9,275 bases of DNA from Elusimicrobia bacterium CG03_land_8_20_14_0_80_50_18 (lineage in GTDB: Bacteria; CG03). A program made the translations under genes and the position numbers. The notes under the pieces were generated by a model. That model saw only the letters and a list, made by a program, of their open reading frames with translations. It was not told where the DNA came from and searched no databases. The stretch covers positions 442 through 9,716 of the forward strand of contig PEUP01000013.1 in the NCBI GenBank assembly GCA_002780705.1, written 5' to 3'. Each line of letters begins with the position of its first letter. The stretch's first letter is position 1. Below, piece by piece: positions 1-7,246 of the stretch.

Positions 1-151
1 CCATCGCGCCGAGCATAACGAAAATGGAGGTAAAAATTATAGCGCCCCGGTAGCTGATTATGCCGGAATGCACCTGAGGCCCGAAGACATTGGCGGCATC
101 GTTCGCGCCAAGGCCCCAACCGAAATAAATACCGGGTAGAATTTTAAGCAT
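1..151 (-). CDS. Inorganic phosphate transporter, PiT family (N-terminal fragment)
   Basis: Only the first 50 codons are in the window; the gene runs off the left edge. The minus-strand reading begins MLKILPGIYFGWGLGANDAA and continues NVFGPQV. The GANDAANxFG signature marks the first conserved repeat of PiT/SLC20 low-affinity phosphate transporters, which move phosphate across the inner membrane with H+ or Na+. After it comes a hydrophobic stretch (AIIFTSIFVMLGAM) typical of the second membrane helix. The ATG lies 18 bp after the stop of the DUF47 gene, so the two are almost certainly one transcript. No clear Shine-Dalgarno sequence precedes it, and no other in-frame start fits between the two genes. 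Family assignment is firm; substrate specificity is inferred from the family and the DUF47 partner. Confidence 0.88.
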   Translation of the reverse strand, partial: MLKILPGIYFGWGLGANDAANVFGPQVHSGIISYRGAIIFTSIFVMLGAM

Positions 152-169
152 GTCTGAAAACTGTAAAGA

Positions 170-826
170 TTAAATCTGGTATTTCACCATCAGAATATCA
201 AGATCGTCGGCGGCGTCCTCTATGACATCGGATATGCGCACAACATGCGATATGAGCCTGCGCAGATGCAGTTTCTGGGCCAGAGGAATGTCCTTGCAGA
301 AAATATCCCTTGTCAGATGCCATTCAACCATGTCGGCTTTTTCTTCCTGGGAATTGACTTCCCTTATGTTTGTCTTGACGATGGCGTAATCCGAAAACAT
401 ATTTTCAATGGCTTTAACATAGGGAGTTATCGTCAGCGCCGAAGCGCTCATCAGTTCTTTGAACTGTTCCACGAAATCCGCGGGTATCTCCGGCCGCTGG
501 GTCAGAAAAAAATCGCAGCAGCTCTCCGCCTTGTCGGCTATTTTGTCCTGCTGGGCGACCAGCCGGATAAGGTCCTCCCTGAAAACCGGAAGGAAGGCGC
601 CCTTGTGCAGTTTTTCTATTATCTCACGGCGGCCTGCGTCGGCCACTTTTTCCATGAGATGCGCCTGGAAGCCGTTCTCTTTGGCGTTCTTAATATCCCC
701 CGCGAGATATTCGTCCATTGAAAGCTTCATTTGTTCCACGGTGGCGCGGACGCTCTCAAGATGCTGGCATATCAGAACCCTGACTTCCTTTTCCTTTTTC
801 CTTCCAAATCCTAAGAATCCTAACAT
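170..826 (-). CDS. DUF47 / PhoU-like Pit accessory protein
   Basis: A 218-residue, all-helical, charged soluble protein of the TIGR00153/DUF47 family, which resembles PhoU and is usually encoded beside PiT transporters; it is thought to modulate Pit activity at the membrane. Family hallmarks are visible: an N-terminal FGRKKEKE stretch (residues 7-14), ADAGRREI (62-69), FREDLIRLVAQQDKIAD (82-98), and the C-terminal RISDVIEDAADDL (197-209), corresponding to the E/D-rich metal-binding repeats of PhoU-like bundles. The open frame extends 39 codons further upstream, but ATG at 824-826 is chosen. It has GGGAGG six bases upstream, it gives the usual family length, and the extension is not DUF47-like. 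The PiT gene follows after 18 bp. Family assignment is confident; the exact regulatory effect on phosphate uptake is inferred. Confidence 0.9.
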   Translation of the reverse strand: MLGFLGFGRKKEKEVRVLICQHLESVRATVEQMKLSMDEYLAGDIKNAKENGFQAHLMEKVADAGRREIIEKLHKGAFLPVFREDLIRLVAQQDKIADKAESCCDFFLTQRPEIPADFVEQFKELMSASALTITPYVKAIENMFSDYAIVKTNIREVNSQEEKADMVEWHLTRDIFCKDIPLAQKLHLRRLISHVVRISDVIEDAADDLDILMVKYQI

Positions 827-832
827 TGAAAA

Positions 833-838
833 CCTCCC
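833..838 (-). promoter_or_regulatory. Ribosome binding site of the DUF47 gene
   Basis: On the minus strand GGGAGG is followed by six bases and ATG (824-826). This is the best Shine-Dalgarno match in the window and decides the start codon against the longer open frame reaching 943. It also shows that at least some genes in this genome use canonical Shine-Dalgarno initiation. Confidence 0.8.
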
Positions 839-915
839 ATAATACTGGTTGTCAGGCATTTGCGACCCAAGCGTCCAAATTCGACTTCCTAAAATATATC
901 GTTTCGCAAGTGTAC

Positions 916-936
916 AAAAAAAATCCGCCCCGCGGA
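916..936 (-). terminator. Short GC hairpin plus T-tract upstream of the DUF47 gene
   Basis: Read on the minus strand, TCCGC-GGG-GCGGA (stem 5 bp, loop 3 nt, 936 to 924) is followed directly by eight T (923-916). This has the form of a small intrinsic terminator. The same distal arm can instead pair with a farther upstream copy (970-962), giving a 9-bp stem. There is no minus-strand gene immediately upstream, so it either blocks antisense transcription coming through the 986-2530 gene, or sits in the leader of the DUF47-PiT transcript as an attenuator. The stem is short, so function is uncertain. Confidence 0.4.
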
Positions 937-970
937 AGGACAAAATTATTTTCTATAATCAGGCGGATTT
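921..970. repeat. 9-bp inverted repeat in the divergent intergenic region
   Basis: AAATCCGCC at 921-929 and its perfect complement GGCGGATTT at 962-970 are separated by 32 bases. The spacer holds a TATAAT box (954-959) for the rightward gene and part of the small hairpin described separately. It could be an operator pair, the long form of an alternative RNA structure on the minus strand, or coincidence. The pairing is seen directly; any role is inferred. Confidence 0.45.
954..959 (+). promoter_or_regulatory. Candidate -10 box for the rightward GT-C gene
   Basis: TATAAT lies 27 bases ahead of the ATG at 986, a suitable place for a -10 element. No recognisable -35 hexamer sits 15-19 bases upstream (that region is CGCGGAAGG). 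A second box, TATACT at 973-978, would place transcription start at or next to the ATG and give a leaderless message, consistent with the absence of a Shine-Dalgarno sequence there. Weak evidence overall. Confidence 0.3.
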
Positions 971-985
971 GATATACTCCAAATT

Positions 986-2530
986 ATGATCCCGGAAGTG
1001 AAATTATACGCCGCGCTTATACTGATACTCGCCTTGGGCGCCTTTCTGAGACTTTATCAACTGGGACGGATACCGGACGGGATTTACTGCGACGAGGCGG
1101 CAAACGGCTATGACTCATACTGCCTGCTGAAAACAGGAGCGGACATGCACGGCAGGGTACTGCCCCTGGTCATCAATCACCACAATATAGATTTCTTAGA
1201 ACCGCTTTATGTGTACCTCTCAATCCCCCTGATCGCTTTGTTCGATCTGAGCGTCTTCTCAACAAGATTGCTCGCCGCGCTGACGGGAATTCTTACCATA
1301 TTCAGCGTTTTCCTTTTAGCCAAAGAGCTTTTCGGAGTGAAAACCGCGCTTATCGCGGCTCTTTTCATAGCGGCGGCGCCCTGGCATGTGCATTTCAGCA
1401 GGACAGCTTTCAGAGCCATCCTTTCCCCCCTCTTTATCACAACAGGCCTTTTCTTTTTTTTCAGGGCTTTCCGCAAAGCGTCATCATTGACGGCTTCCGC
1501 CGCGGCCTTCGGGCTTTCGCTCAACTCCTACACGGCAGCGAAAATTTCCGTTCCCCTGATGCTGCTGTTTCTGCTGCTTATCTACCGGAGGGAATTTGCC
1601 GTGTTACTGCGCGACAAAAAAAACGCGCGCTATATGGCGCTGTCCGCCCTCATTCTTTTTTTTCTTGCCGCGGCCGCTTACATCCCATTCTTCCTTTATA
1701 AGAACCCGCGGCATGCGGGACTCTCTGTTTTTTCAACCGCCGGCCAACCGTTTTTTGTTTTCCTGAAAAACTTCTTCAAACACTTTTCGCCTGATTTTTT
1801 ATTTATATCAGGGGATGCTAATCTGCGGCACGGAATATCCGGTTTTGGCCAATACCTGCATATTATGGCGCTGTTTATTCCGGCAGGGATATTGTTTTCT
1901 TTCAGAAACACAAAAAAGAAATTGCTCCTTATTGTTTTGTTTTTTTTAACAGGCATTCTGCCCGCCGCTGTCACAAACGAGGGAACGCCGCACGCGTTGA
2001 GAGCGATTATAAGCATGCCTTTCCTGGGAATTCTCGCATCATACGGCGCGGTCAAACTCTATGACCTGCTCGCGAAGAAAAAATCGCGCGGAAAAATCAT
2101 AATCGCGCTTCTGAGCGTGTTTTATATTTTAAATGCAGCGTGGTTTATCGCAGATTATTTCCGGCGCTATCCATCCGAATCCGGAGACTGGTTTCAGGCT
2201 CCCGCGATAGAGGCCTTCAATTACGCGCGGAGCGTTCAGGAGAATTACAAATATATGGTTTTTTCCGGCAAATTGGTACAGCCTTATATCCTGCCGCTGT
2301 TCTTTGAAAAAATAAACCCGGAACCGGGGGCAAATGAAAACAAAATAAAGTACATAATTTCCGCGGGGGATTTGGACGGCACTTATGAAGCCCTGAAAAA
2401 AGAAGGCATTTTCATCGTTCCCGCCGATGAACTCCCCGATTCCCGCACTCTGTACTGTGTGTTAAACCGCGCTCACGAATTCTTTATTAAGGTCGCGGCG
2501 GATTTCCCAATACCGCTCAAAGAAAAATGA
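986..2530 (+). CDS. GT-C membrane glycosyltransferase, PMT/ArnT-like (GT39-type)
   Basis: A 514-residue multi-spanning inner-membrane protein resembling dolichyl-phosphate-mannose--protein mannosyltransferases and ArnT. These transfer a sugar from a polyprenyl-phosphate carrier to a protein, lipid or glycan on the periplasmic face. After the first helix (about residues 6-23) comes the expected periplasmic loop with the acidic motif PDGIYCDEAANGYD; D36/E37 sit where GT-C enzymes carry their catalytic or metal-binding acid. About ten further hydrophobic segments follow to about residue 390, with PWHVHFSRTAFR (132-143) and the conserved-looking TPHALRA (334-340). A soluble tail of about 120 residues, probably periplasmic, ends the protein. 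ATG at 986 is the only start that keeps the first helix; no Shine-Dalgarno precedes it. It is convergent with the YfhO gene, 39 bp away. Donor and acceptor cannot be read from the sequence. Confidence 0.82.
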   Translation: MIPEVKLYAALILILALGAFLRLYQLGRIPDGIYCDEAANGYDSYCLLKTGADMHGRVLPLVINHHNIDFLEPLYVYLSIPLIALFDLSVFSTRLLAALTGILTIFSVFLLAKELFGVKTALIAALFIAAAPWHVHFSRTAFRAILSPLFITTGLFFFFRAFRKASSLTASAAAFGLSLNSYTAAKISVPLMLLFLLLIYRREFAVLLRDKKNARYMALSALILFFLAAAAYIPFFLYKNPRHAGLSVFSTAGQPFFVFLKNFFKHFSPDFLFISGDANLRHGISGFGQYLHIMALFIPAGILFSFRNTKKKLLLIVLFFLTGILPAAVTNEGTPHALRAIISMPFLGILASYGAVKLYDLLAKKKSRGKIIIALLSVFYILNAAWFIADYFRRYPSESGDWFQAPAIEAFNYARSVQENYKYMVFSGKLVQPYILPLFFEKINPEPGANENKIKYIISAGDLDGTYEALKKEGIFIVPADELPDSRTLYCVLNRAHEFFIKVAADFPIPLKEK

Positions 2531-2570
2531 AGAAATACATATTCCTGTTTTCAACAACCGCCCTTTGAGC
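2515..2570. repeat. 8-bp inverted repeat at the convergent gene junction
   Basis: GCTCAAAG at 2515-2522 and CTTTGAGC at 2563-2570 are perfect complements separated by 40 bases. They enclose the stop codon of the rightward gene and reach into the stop codon of the leftward one. No T-tract follows on either strand, so this is not a canonical intrinsic terminator. It could slow converging polymerases or be accidental. Confidence 0.3.
2527..2568 (+). pseudogene. Possible remnant: 13-codon start of a lost downstream gene
   Basis: An ATG overlaps the stop of the GT-C gene (ATGA, 2527-2530) and opens MKKYIFLFSTTAL followed by TGA. The Lys-Lys plus hydrophobic run looks like the beginning of a signal peptide or membrane anchor, and an ATGA overlap is how coupled genes start. 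The frame then stops and runs into the end of the convergent YfhO gene. It may be what remains of a second gene cut off by a rearrangement, or chance. It is too short to prove either. Confidence 0.22.
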
Positions 2571-4615
2571 TATTCGACTCTGGCGGGCTTTTTCAACCGG
2601 CGCGAGGCATCTTTCATTCTCACATAAAGAAGAAAAATAAGCGAGAAAAATGTTATGCTGAAACCCGCCATGAAAGTGCGGGGCCTGTAAGAGAAATTAA
2701 CAATGTGACTTCCCTGGGGAACAAAAACGGCTCTCTGAAAATAATTGGCCTTCAGGAGCGCGGTTTTTTTACCGTTCACGGACGCTTTCCAGCCGGGATA
2801 AAAAGAATCCGTCATCACGAGCCAGGCGTCGTTCGGGGCATAAACCGTGACTGAAATTTTGTTTATTATGTCCTCTGTGATGACAGCCTTGCCTTTTTTG
2901 CCGTCGTCAGCATCCGCGGTATCCGGGGGCTGTTTTTGCAGGATCACTTCCCCGCGCGGGTCAAAGGCGTCGGATTGCATATAATCAAGTATCTCGTCCT
3001 TCGGCAGAATCTTCGCTTGAGCCGCGAAATAAACTCTCGGCAGAAAATCTTTGTTCTCATAAATACGCACATTGTTGCGGGCTTCCGGGTTCTCAAAGCG
3101 AAGTTGCCAGTCAGCGGACTTAATCTCATAGTCCGTAAGCAGAAATCTGACGCTCATAATTGAAAGGAATTTCCTCGCGCTGTCGGGGTTGCCCGCGTTG
3201 TAAAGCCGCCTCGCGAAATCATTGTAGTCTGTAAGCTCTATATTCTGTCCGCCCGCATTGTAAAGTCCGAAAGGCAGGCCGGTATCGCCCTGCAGACTGT
3301 CTTTCCACTCAGCCCAGTCGTAAATTCCCGTTTGGGCGGTTTTTGGCGAAACAAAATACCTGAAAAAACCTTCCTGTTTTCTCAGAAAATTTATTTTATC
3401 GCCATACACGGTGAATATTTTTTTGTCCAGCTTGTCATTGAATTTTTGTCCGGTGATGAAAAGTTCCGCCATAAGCGCGAGAACTATCAGGATTTTTATT
3501 TTTTTGGAAACGCGCAGGGCCTCCAGCGCATAGGCCGCCCCGCCTGCGACGGCAAAGACGCTCAAATAAAGGATTGTCGCCGGATAACGGAAAGCTTTAA
3601 GAAAGGGGAAAGCTCTGATTACAAAAGCAAAAACGGGGTTGTTTCCGCCCAGAGCCAGAAAAATTGATATGACAAAAAGCGTGATATAAAATTTAACAAT
3701 CTTCACTTTGGATTTTACGGAAAAAAGAAAAAGCAGAAAGGCTATCATCCCCACATAACAGCCATAAGGCCAGTCGTTATTCGTGGGTTTTAAAAAAGGA
3801 TTGAAAAAATTAGCGAACATAGAGAAAGAAAAAGAATTTGTCATTGTGATTTCGCCGGGAAGCCCCCTGCCCCGGATGGAGTTCAGCACAAATTCCATGG
3901 ATGGAATAAATTGCACCGCCGATATCATAAGAGCCAGGATGCCGCCGAGCGCGAGCGTCAGAAAAGCTTTTATCTGTTTTTGCTTCGTGAAAAAAAACAG
4001 AGCCGCACAGTAGAGCAAAAGCGCGAACAGTTCGTAAAAAAGAATCTGGGGATGACCCGCCATGAACTGAAACGCGAGCACGAGGCCAAGAGCCGTGATT
4101 CTTTTGGAATCGGTCCTCTCGTGGGATTTCATCAGGATAAGAAAAGCCGCCGGCATCCAGACGGATGTGCCAAGGACGCTCAAAAATTCCAATTTTGTCA
4201 GGATGTAGCCGTTAAACGCGAATATGAGTCCGGAAAGAAAAGAGGCTTCTTCGCTCAGTCCGGATTCCCTCATAAGAAGGAACATTGAAATAAAGGCTAT
4301 AAAAATGTGAAAGACGATGAAAATTTTATAGGCGGAAACAAAATTCAGAACATAAAAAATTATTCCCGGAGGATAATAAACAGCCGGCTGCATAGCGGCC
4401 GCGAAAGGCATCCCGCAGTGAGAAAAAGGATTCCAGAAAGGTATGATTCCATGCGCTGTCACGCAGGCTCTTTTGAAAAAATTCCACGGGAAAAACTGTA
4501 TGAGAGTGTCGCGGATAAAAAATGTCTGAGAAGTGAAAACAATGTCACTGAAAAAAATCATTAGCGCCGCAAAGCCAATAAGCGCCACCAGCGCCAGTGA
4601 TTTTTTATTTTTCAT
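2570..4615 (-). CDS. YfhO-family membrane protein (GT-C-like, 681 aa)
   Basis: A large polytopic protein of the YfhO family (PF09586), whose members are GT-C-fold proteins linked to glycosylation of envelope polymers; the Bacillus YfhO acts in teichoic acid glycosylation. After helix 1 (about 6-24) comes the family loop FIRDTLIQFFPW (33-44, D36 being the likely key acid), then PFWNPFSHCGMPFAAAMQ (59-76) and a YPP motif (81-83). GHPQ (188-191) and FRYPA (342-346) are also typical. About ten helices end near residue 390. A periplasmic beta-rich domain follows, with the diagnostic DSFYPGWKASVNGK (603-616) and a final helix (about 650-664) before a basic tail. The ATG overlaps the end of the upstream GT-C/TPR gene by 11 bp, implying translational coupling; it is the last gene of the leftward operon. 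The substrate is unknown. Confidence 0.85.
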   Translation of the reverse strand: MKNKKSLALVALIGFAALMIFFSDIVFTSQTFFIRDTLIQFFPWNFFKRACVTAHGIIPFWNPFSHCGMPFAAAMQPAVYYPPGIIFYVLNFVSAYKIFIVFHIFIAFISMFLLMRESGLSEEASFLSGLIFAFNGYILTKLEFLSVLGTSVWMPAAFLILMKSHERTDSKRITALGLVLAFQFMAGHPQILFYELFALLLYCAALFFFTKQKQIKAFLTLALGGILALMISAVQFIPSMEFVLNSIRGRGLPGEITMTNSFSFSMFANFFNPFLKPTNNDWPYGCYVGMIAFLLFLFSVKSKVKIVKFYITLFVISIFLALGGNNPVFAFVIRAFPFLKAFRYPATILYLSVFAVAGGAAYALEALRVSKKIKILIVLALMAELFITGQKFNDKLDKKIFTVYGDKINFLRKQEGFFRYFVSPKTAQTGIYDWAEWKDSLQGDTGLPFGLYNAGGQNIELTDYNDFARRLYNAGNPDSARKFLSIMSVRFLLTDYEIKSADWQLRFENPEARNNVRIYENKDFLPRVYFAAQAKILPKDEILDYMQSDAFDPRGEVILQKQPPDTADADDGKKGKAVITEDIINKISVTVYAPNDAWLVMTDSFYPGWKASVNGKKTALLKANYFQRAVFVPQGSHIVNFSYRPRTFMAGFSITFFSLIFLLYVRMKDASRRLKKPARVE

Positions 4616-6449
4616 CCTGCCGCCCTTTGAGAATACTCAATTCGCTTTCGGCCAGTCTTTGTATTTGCGTATCATCAAAATCAGCCGCGAATACGAGGGC
4701 CTTCTTATAAAATTCCGCGGATTTGTCATATTCGCCTTTCATTTTGCACAAGCGGCCATAAAGGGCGTGAAGCATGGCGGAACGCGGAGAGTATAGTATT
4801 CCTTCAATCAGGATTGTTTCAGCTTTGGCAAAATTACCTTCGTCCATATAAATAAGAGCGTAATTGTTCACAGCCCGGGCGTAATAAGGAAATATCTTAA
4901 AAGCCTTTGCGTAAGCTTCCTTTGCGCGAACCGTGTCCCCGTCCTTAAAGAATTTTTTCGCTTTAAGGGCATGATCATTGGCTTCCATGAAATTTTCTTT
5001 CACGCCGTCATTGACACGCCATACAAATGTTTTCGCGTTTTCATTTTTATAAACAAGACTATATAGATTTTTGTCATCCATGCACTGGATTATTTTTTCA
5101 TTGGGAGTTTTCCCGAAGCCGAGATACATGTAATCCTTGCTTTCATTAAATAAATCGACGTACACATAATCCGCCCCTGTTTTTACCAGAGAATATAACA
5201 TGTCGTCGTCTTTGCTGACCTCGTCGGAATACGCCGATTTCCTGTTTGTGTATAAAAAAACCCGGCTCGCGTCAATGCTTATAAAAACAGCGTCGGGAGA
5301 AGTGCTTGTTCTTATGAAAGACAGGGTTTCCGGTGATTGCATGGACACTCTGTTGCCACTCGTTTTAATTCCGTTATACAGAAAGAAAATAAAAATGCCC
5401 GTAAAAAAAGTGTAGGCTGTTTTTCTGCCGAATTTTTGCGCGCCGGCCATAAAGTAAAAAATTATAAAAGGTAAAAGCGCCAGAAAGAATTTTGTGTATC
5501 TCGTGGGCCAGGGTAAATGGAGGAGCACATACAGTACAAAATAAATTTTGAGAATTATCTCGCCCTCAAACTTTTTCTTTCCCAGAAAACCTCTGACAAA
5601 AATAGCGAAAACTAATATCGCGGGTATCAGTGCGAATCCGCCCAGTTTCTCACCGATAAAAGCTGTCAAAAAAATTGAATATGTGAATTCTATGAAATAA
5701 AACACGGAGGTTTTTCTTAAGATATCATAGATACCCCCTCCATGAATACCGTCAAACATGTAGCCGAAAAATCTTCCGCCGCTTACAGTGAAAGCGGTGG
5801 AAAAATGTATATAGGCGGCAGTCAAAATAACATAAAAAAAAGTAAAATACAGGGCATGTCTTATTCTCTTTGCAAGAATAAGACCCAAAATAACGGCCGT
5901 GGCAAATAAAAACCCTTCAAACCTGATCGCGCACAGATAAGCTGTCAAAAAAGCCGCCGAAGCCAGAGTTGCACAAGGCGGGCTGTCTTTCAGGGAGGCC
6001 TTCTGTATCAAATAAAAAGAGACGAGCGAAACAAGCAGAAAAGCCCCTGCAGGCAGAACAAGAGAACTGTACTGAACCATTAAAGGATTCAGGGAAGTCA
6101 GCAATAAAAAAACCAGCAATTCGCTGTTGGGCAGATAATCTTTAAAAATCCCGTATAAGACAGGTATGATCAGCAGAAACAAAAAAATATTGAAGACCTT
6201 AAAAACATTTACGCTTTCCGGAAATAATTTAGCGGCGGGTACCAGCATCAAAGAATAGGCCAAAGGATATGCGTCAAGCGCTTTCTGAATAGTTTGCGTT
6301 CCTGCAAGCCATCTTGCCGCGTTTATGTAATGGGCATCATCCTGGATAATGCCTATCTGCACACAGTCAAAATTGATTGCGTATAGAAAAGCCGCCGCGG
6401 TCAGAGAAATAACGAGTGTGGCGCGATAGGATAAATTGATAGTTTTCAA
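4605..6449 (-). CDS. GT-C glycosyltransferase with C-terminal TPR repeats (614 aa)
   Basis: The N-terminal half is a polytopic GT-C transferase like the PMT/GT39 group: helix 1 (about 10-27), then IGIIQDDAHYINAARWLAG (32-50) with the D37/D38 pair where the catalytic acid lies, and eight or so more helices to about residue 360. LPWPTRYTKFFLALLPF (312-328) matches the late conserved Arg-containing segment of such enzymes. A soluble part (about 370-485) follows, then TPR-like helix pairs from about 489 to 605 (for example AVNNYALIYMDEGNFAKAE and LYGRLCKMKGEYDKSAEFY), suggesting protein partners. The start is TTG at 6447-6449, overlapping the peptidase stop (TTGA). The next Met, residue 68, would delete helix 1 and the DD motif, so TTG is strongly favoured. 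Base composition is locally AT-rich (15 G/C in 60 at 5041-5100). The sugar donor and acceptor are unknown. Confidence 0.83.
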   Translation of the reverse strand: MKTINLSYRATLVISLTAAAFLYAINFDCVQIGIIQDDAHYINAARWLAGTQTIQKALDAYPLAYSLMLVPAAKLFPESVNVFKVFNIFLFLLIIPVLYGIFKDYLPNSELLVFLLLTSLNPLMVQYSSLVLPAGAFLLVSLVSFYLIQKASLKDSPPCATLASAAFLTAYLCAIRFEGFLFATAVILGLILAKRIRHALYFTFFYVILTAAYIHFSTAFTVSGGRFFGYMFDGIHGGGIYDILRKTSVFYFIEFTYSIFLTAFIGEKLGGFALIPAILVFAIFVRGFLGKKKFEGEIILKIYFVLYVLLHLPWPTRYTKFFLALLPFIIFYFMAGAQKFGRKTAYTFFTGIFIFFLYNGIKTSGNRVSMQSPETLSFIRTSTSPDAVFISIDASRVFLYTNRKSAYSDEVSKDDDMLYSLVKTGADYVYVDLFNESKDYMYLGFGKTPNEKIIQCMDDKNLYSLVYKNENAKTFVWRVNDGVKENFMEANDHALKAKKFFKDGDTVRAKEAYAKAFKIFPYYARAVNNYALIYMDEGNFAKAETILIEGILYSPRSAMLHALYGRLCKMKGEYDKSAEFYKKALVFAADFDDTQIQRLAESELSILKGRQDEK

Positions 6450-7246
6450 AATAGCGGTTTAAGATTCGGCTCAAAAAGCATATAGATAATCGCGGCTCCG
6501 CAAAGATACGGCCCGAATGCTATCATTGTGTAGCCCTTCTCCTTTTTGCGAATTTTGACGGCTATTCCCACGACGGAACCTATGAGGGATGAGATAAAAA
6601 TCAGCCAGAAGATGGACTGGAAGCCGAAAAAAGCGCCGAGTGCCGTTATGAGCTTCACATCCCCCATACCCATGGCCTCCTGCTTGAAAATTTTTTCAGC
6701 AGCAACCGCTATTAAAAAAAGTACCAGTCCCGATGCCAGCCCGGACAGGGAGGAAAGACCGACGCCGGCCAAATATGAAACATTCCATATATCCTTGGGA
6801 AGAAAAACGGCAAAAACAAAAAGAAAGATGTTTATCTCATCGGGTATTATGCGGTGCTTCAGGTCTATGACTGTGACGGCAATGGAGACAGCGAGAAGAA
6901 CAGCCAGTTCAAGAGCTTTCCACGAAAGGCCGAAAAAATAGAAAGAGAGAAAGAAACTCAATCCCGTGAGGATTTCCACAAGAGGATAGACAAAAGGTAT
7001 CTTGGCCCCGCAAGCTCGGCACTTCCCTTTCAGCAGAATGAAACTCAGGACGGGGATGTTATCATAAAAAGCTATCGGCGTGCGGCAGGCCGGGCAGAAT
7101 GACCGCGGCCGGATTATGGATTTTTCAAGAGGCGCGCGGTATATGACCACATTGAGGAAAGAACCGAAAACAAGTCCCAGTACAAAAATTAAAAAACCAA
7201 CAGAATAAAAAAGCATTGCGGCGGTTCCGGTCATTGTTCCCATCAT
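6446..7246 (-). CDS. pilD: Type IV prepilin peptidase / N-methyltransferase (A24 family)
   Basis: A 266-residue bifunctional inner-membrane aspartyl protease that cleaves type IV prepilin or pseudopilin leaders after Gly and N-methylates the new N-terminal residue. The N-terminal DiS_P_DiS domain shows GSFLNVVIYR (28-37) and the two zinc-binding Cys pairs C51-x2-C54 and C76-x2-C79. The peptidase domain has both catalytic aspartates: D128 in VIDLKHRIIPD and D196 in GMGDVKL. Length is normal for the family (PilD/GspO/PilU-like). ATG at 7244-7246 overlaps the upstream ligase stop (ATGA), with GAAGG four bases upstream; a second ATG one codon later has better spacing (seven) and is an equally possible start. 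The following GT-C gene begins inside its stop codon. The presumptive substrate, a pilin, is encoded 1.6 kb upstream in the same direction. pilD is used here in the general sense; the paralogue number is unknown. Confidence 0.95.
   Translation of the reverse strand: MMGTMTGTAAMLFYSVGFLIFVLGLVFGSFLNVVIYRAPLEKSIIRPRSFCPACRTPIAFYDNIPVLSFILLKGKCRACGAKIPFVYPLVEILTGLSFFLSFYFFGLSWKALELAVLLAVSIAVTVIDLKHRIIPDEINIFLFVFAVFLPKDIWNVSYLAGVGLSSLSGLASGLVLFLIAVAAEKIFKQEAMGMGDVKLITALGAFFGFQSIFWLIFISSLIGSVVGIAVKIRKKEKGYTMIAFGPYLCGAAIIYMLFEPNLKPLF

Noticed and set aside
245..842. Plus-strand open frames opposite the DUF47 gene
   Set aside because: They are antisense shadows of a clear family member, with Cys/Ser/Arg-rich or nondescript composition and no recognisable domains.
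827..943. 39-codon N-terminal extension of the DUF47 protein
   Set aside because: The extension is not DUF47-like and runs over the T-tract side of the intergenic region. The ATG at 824-826 has GGGAGG six bases upstream and gives normal family length.
2558..2593. Rightward hairpin CCGCC/GGCGG followed by five T as a terminator for the GT-C gene
   Set aside because: The stem is only 5 bp with a loop of about 19 bases, interrupted before the T-tract, and lies inside the YfhO coding sequence. Too weak to call.
4605..6449. Recent horizontal transfer of the GT-C/TPR gene because of AT-rich stretches
   Set aside because: AT-richness is local and fits Phe/Ile/Lys/Asn-rich membrane protein coding. 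Tight overlaps with both neighbours argue for long-standing operon membership. A whole-genome codon comparison would be needed.
6546..7102. Plus-strand open frames opposite the prepilin peptidase
   Set aside because: The opposite strand carries all catalytic and zinc-binding residues of the A24 family. The plus-strand frames are low-complexity shadows.
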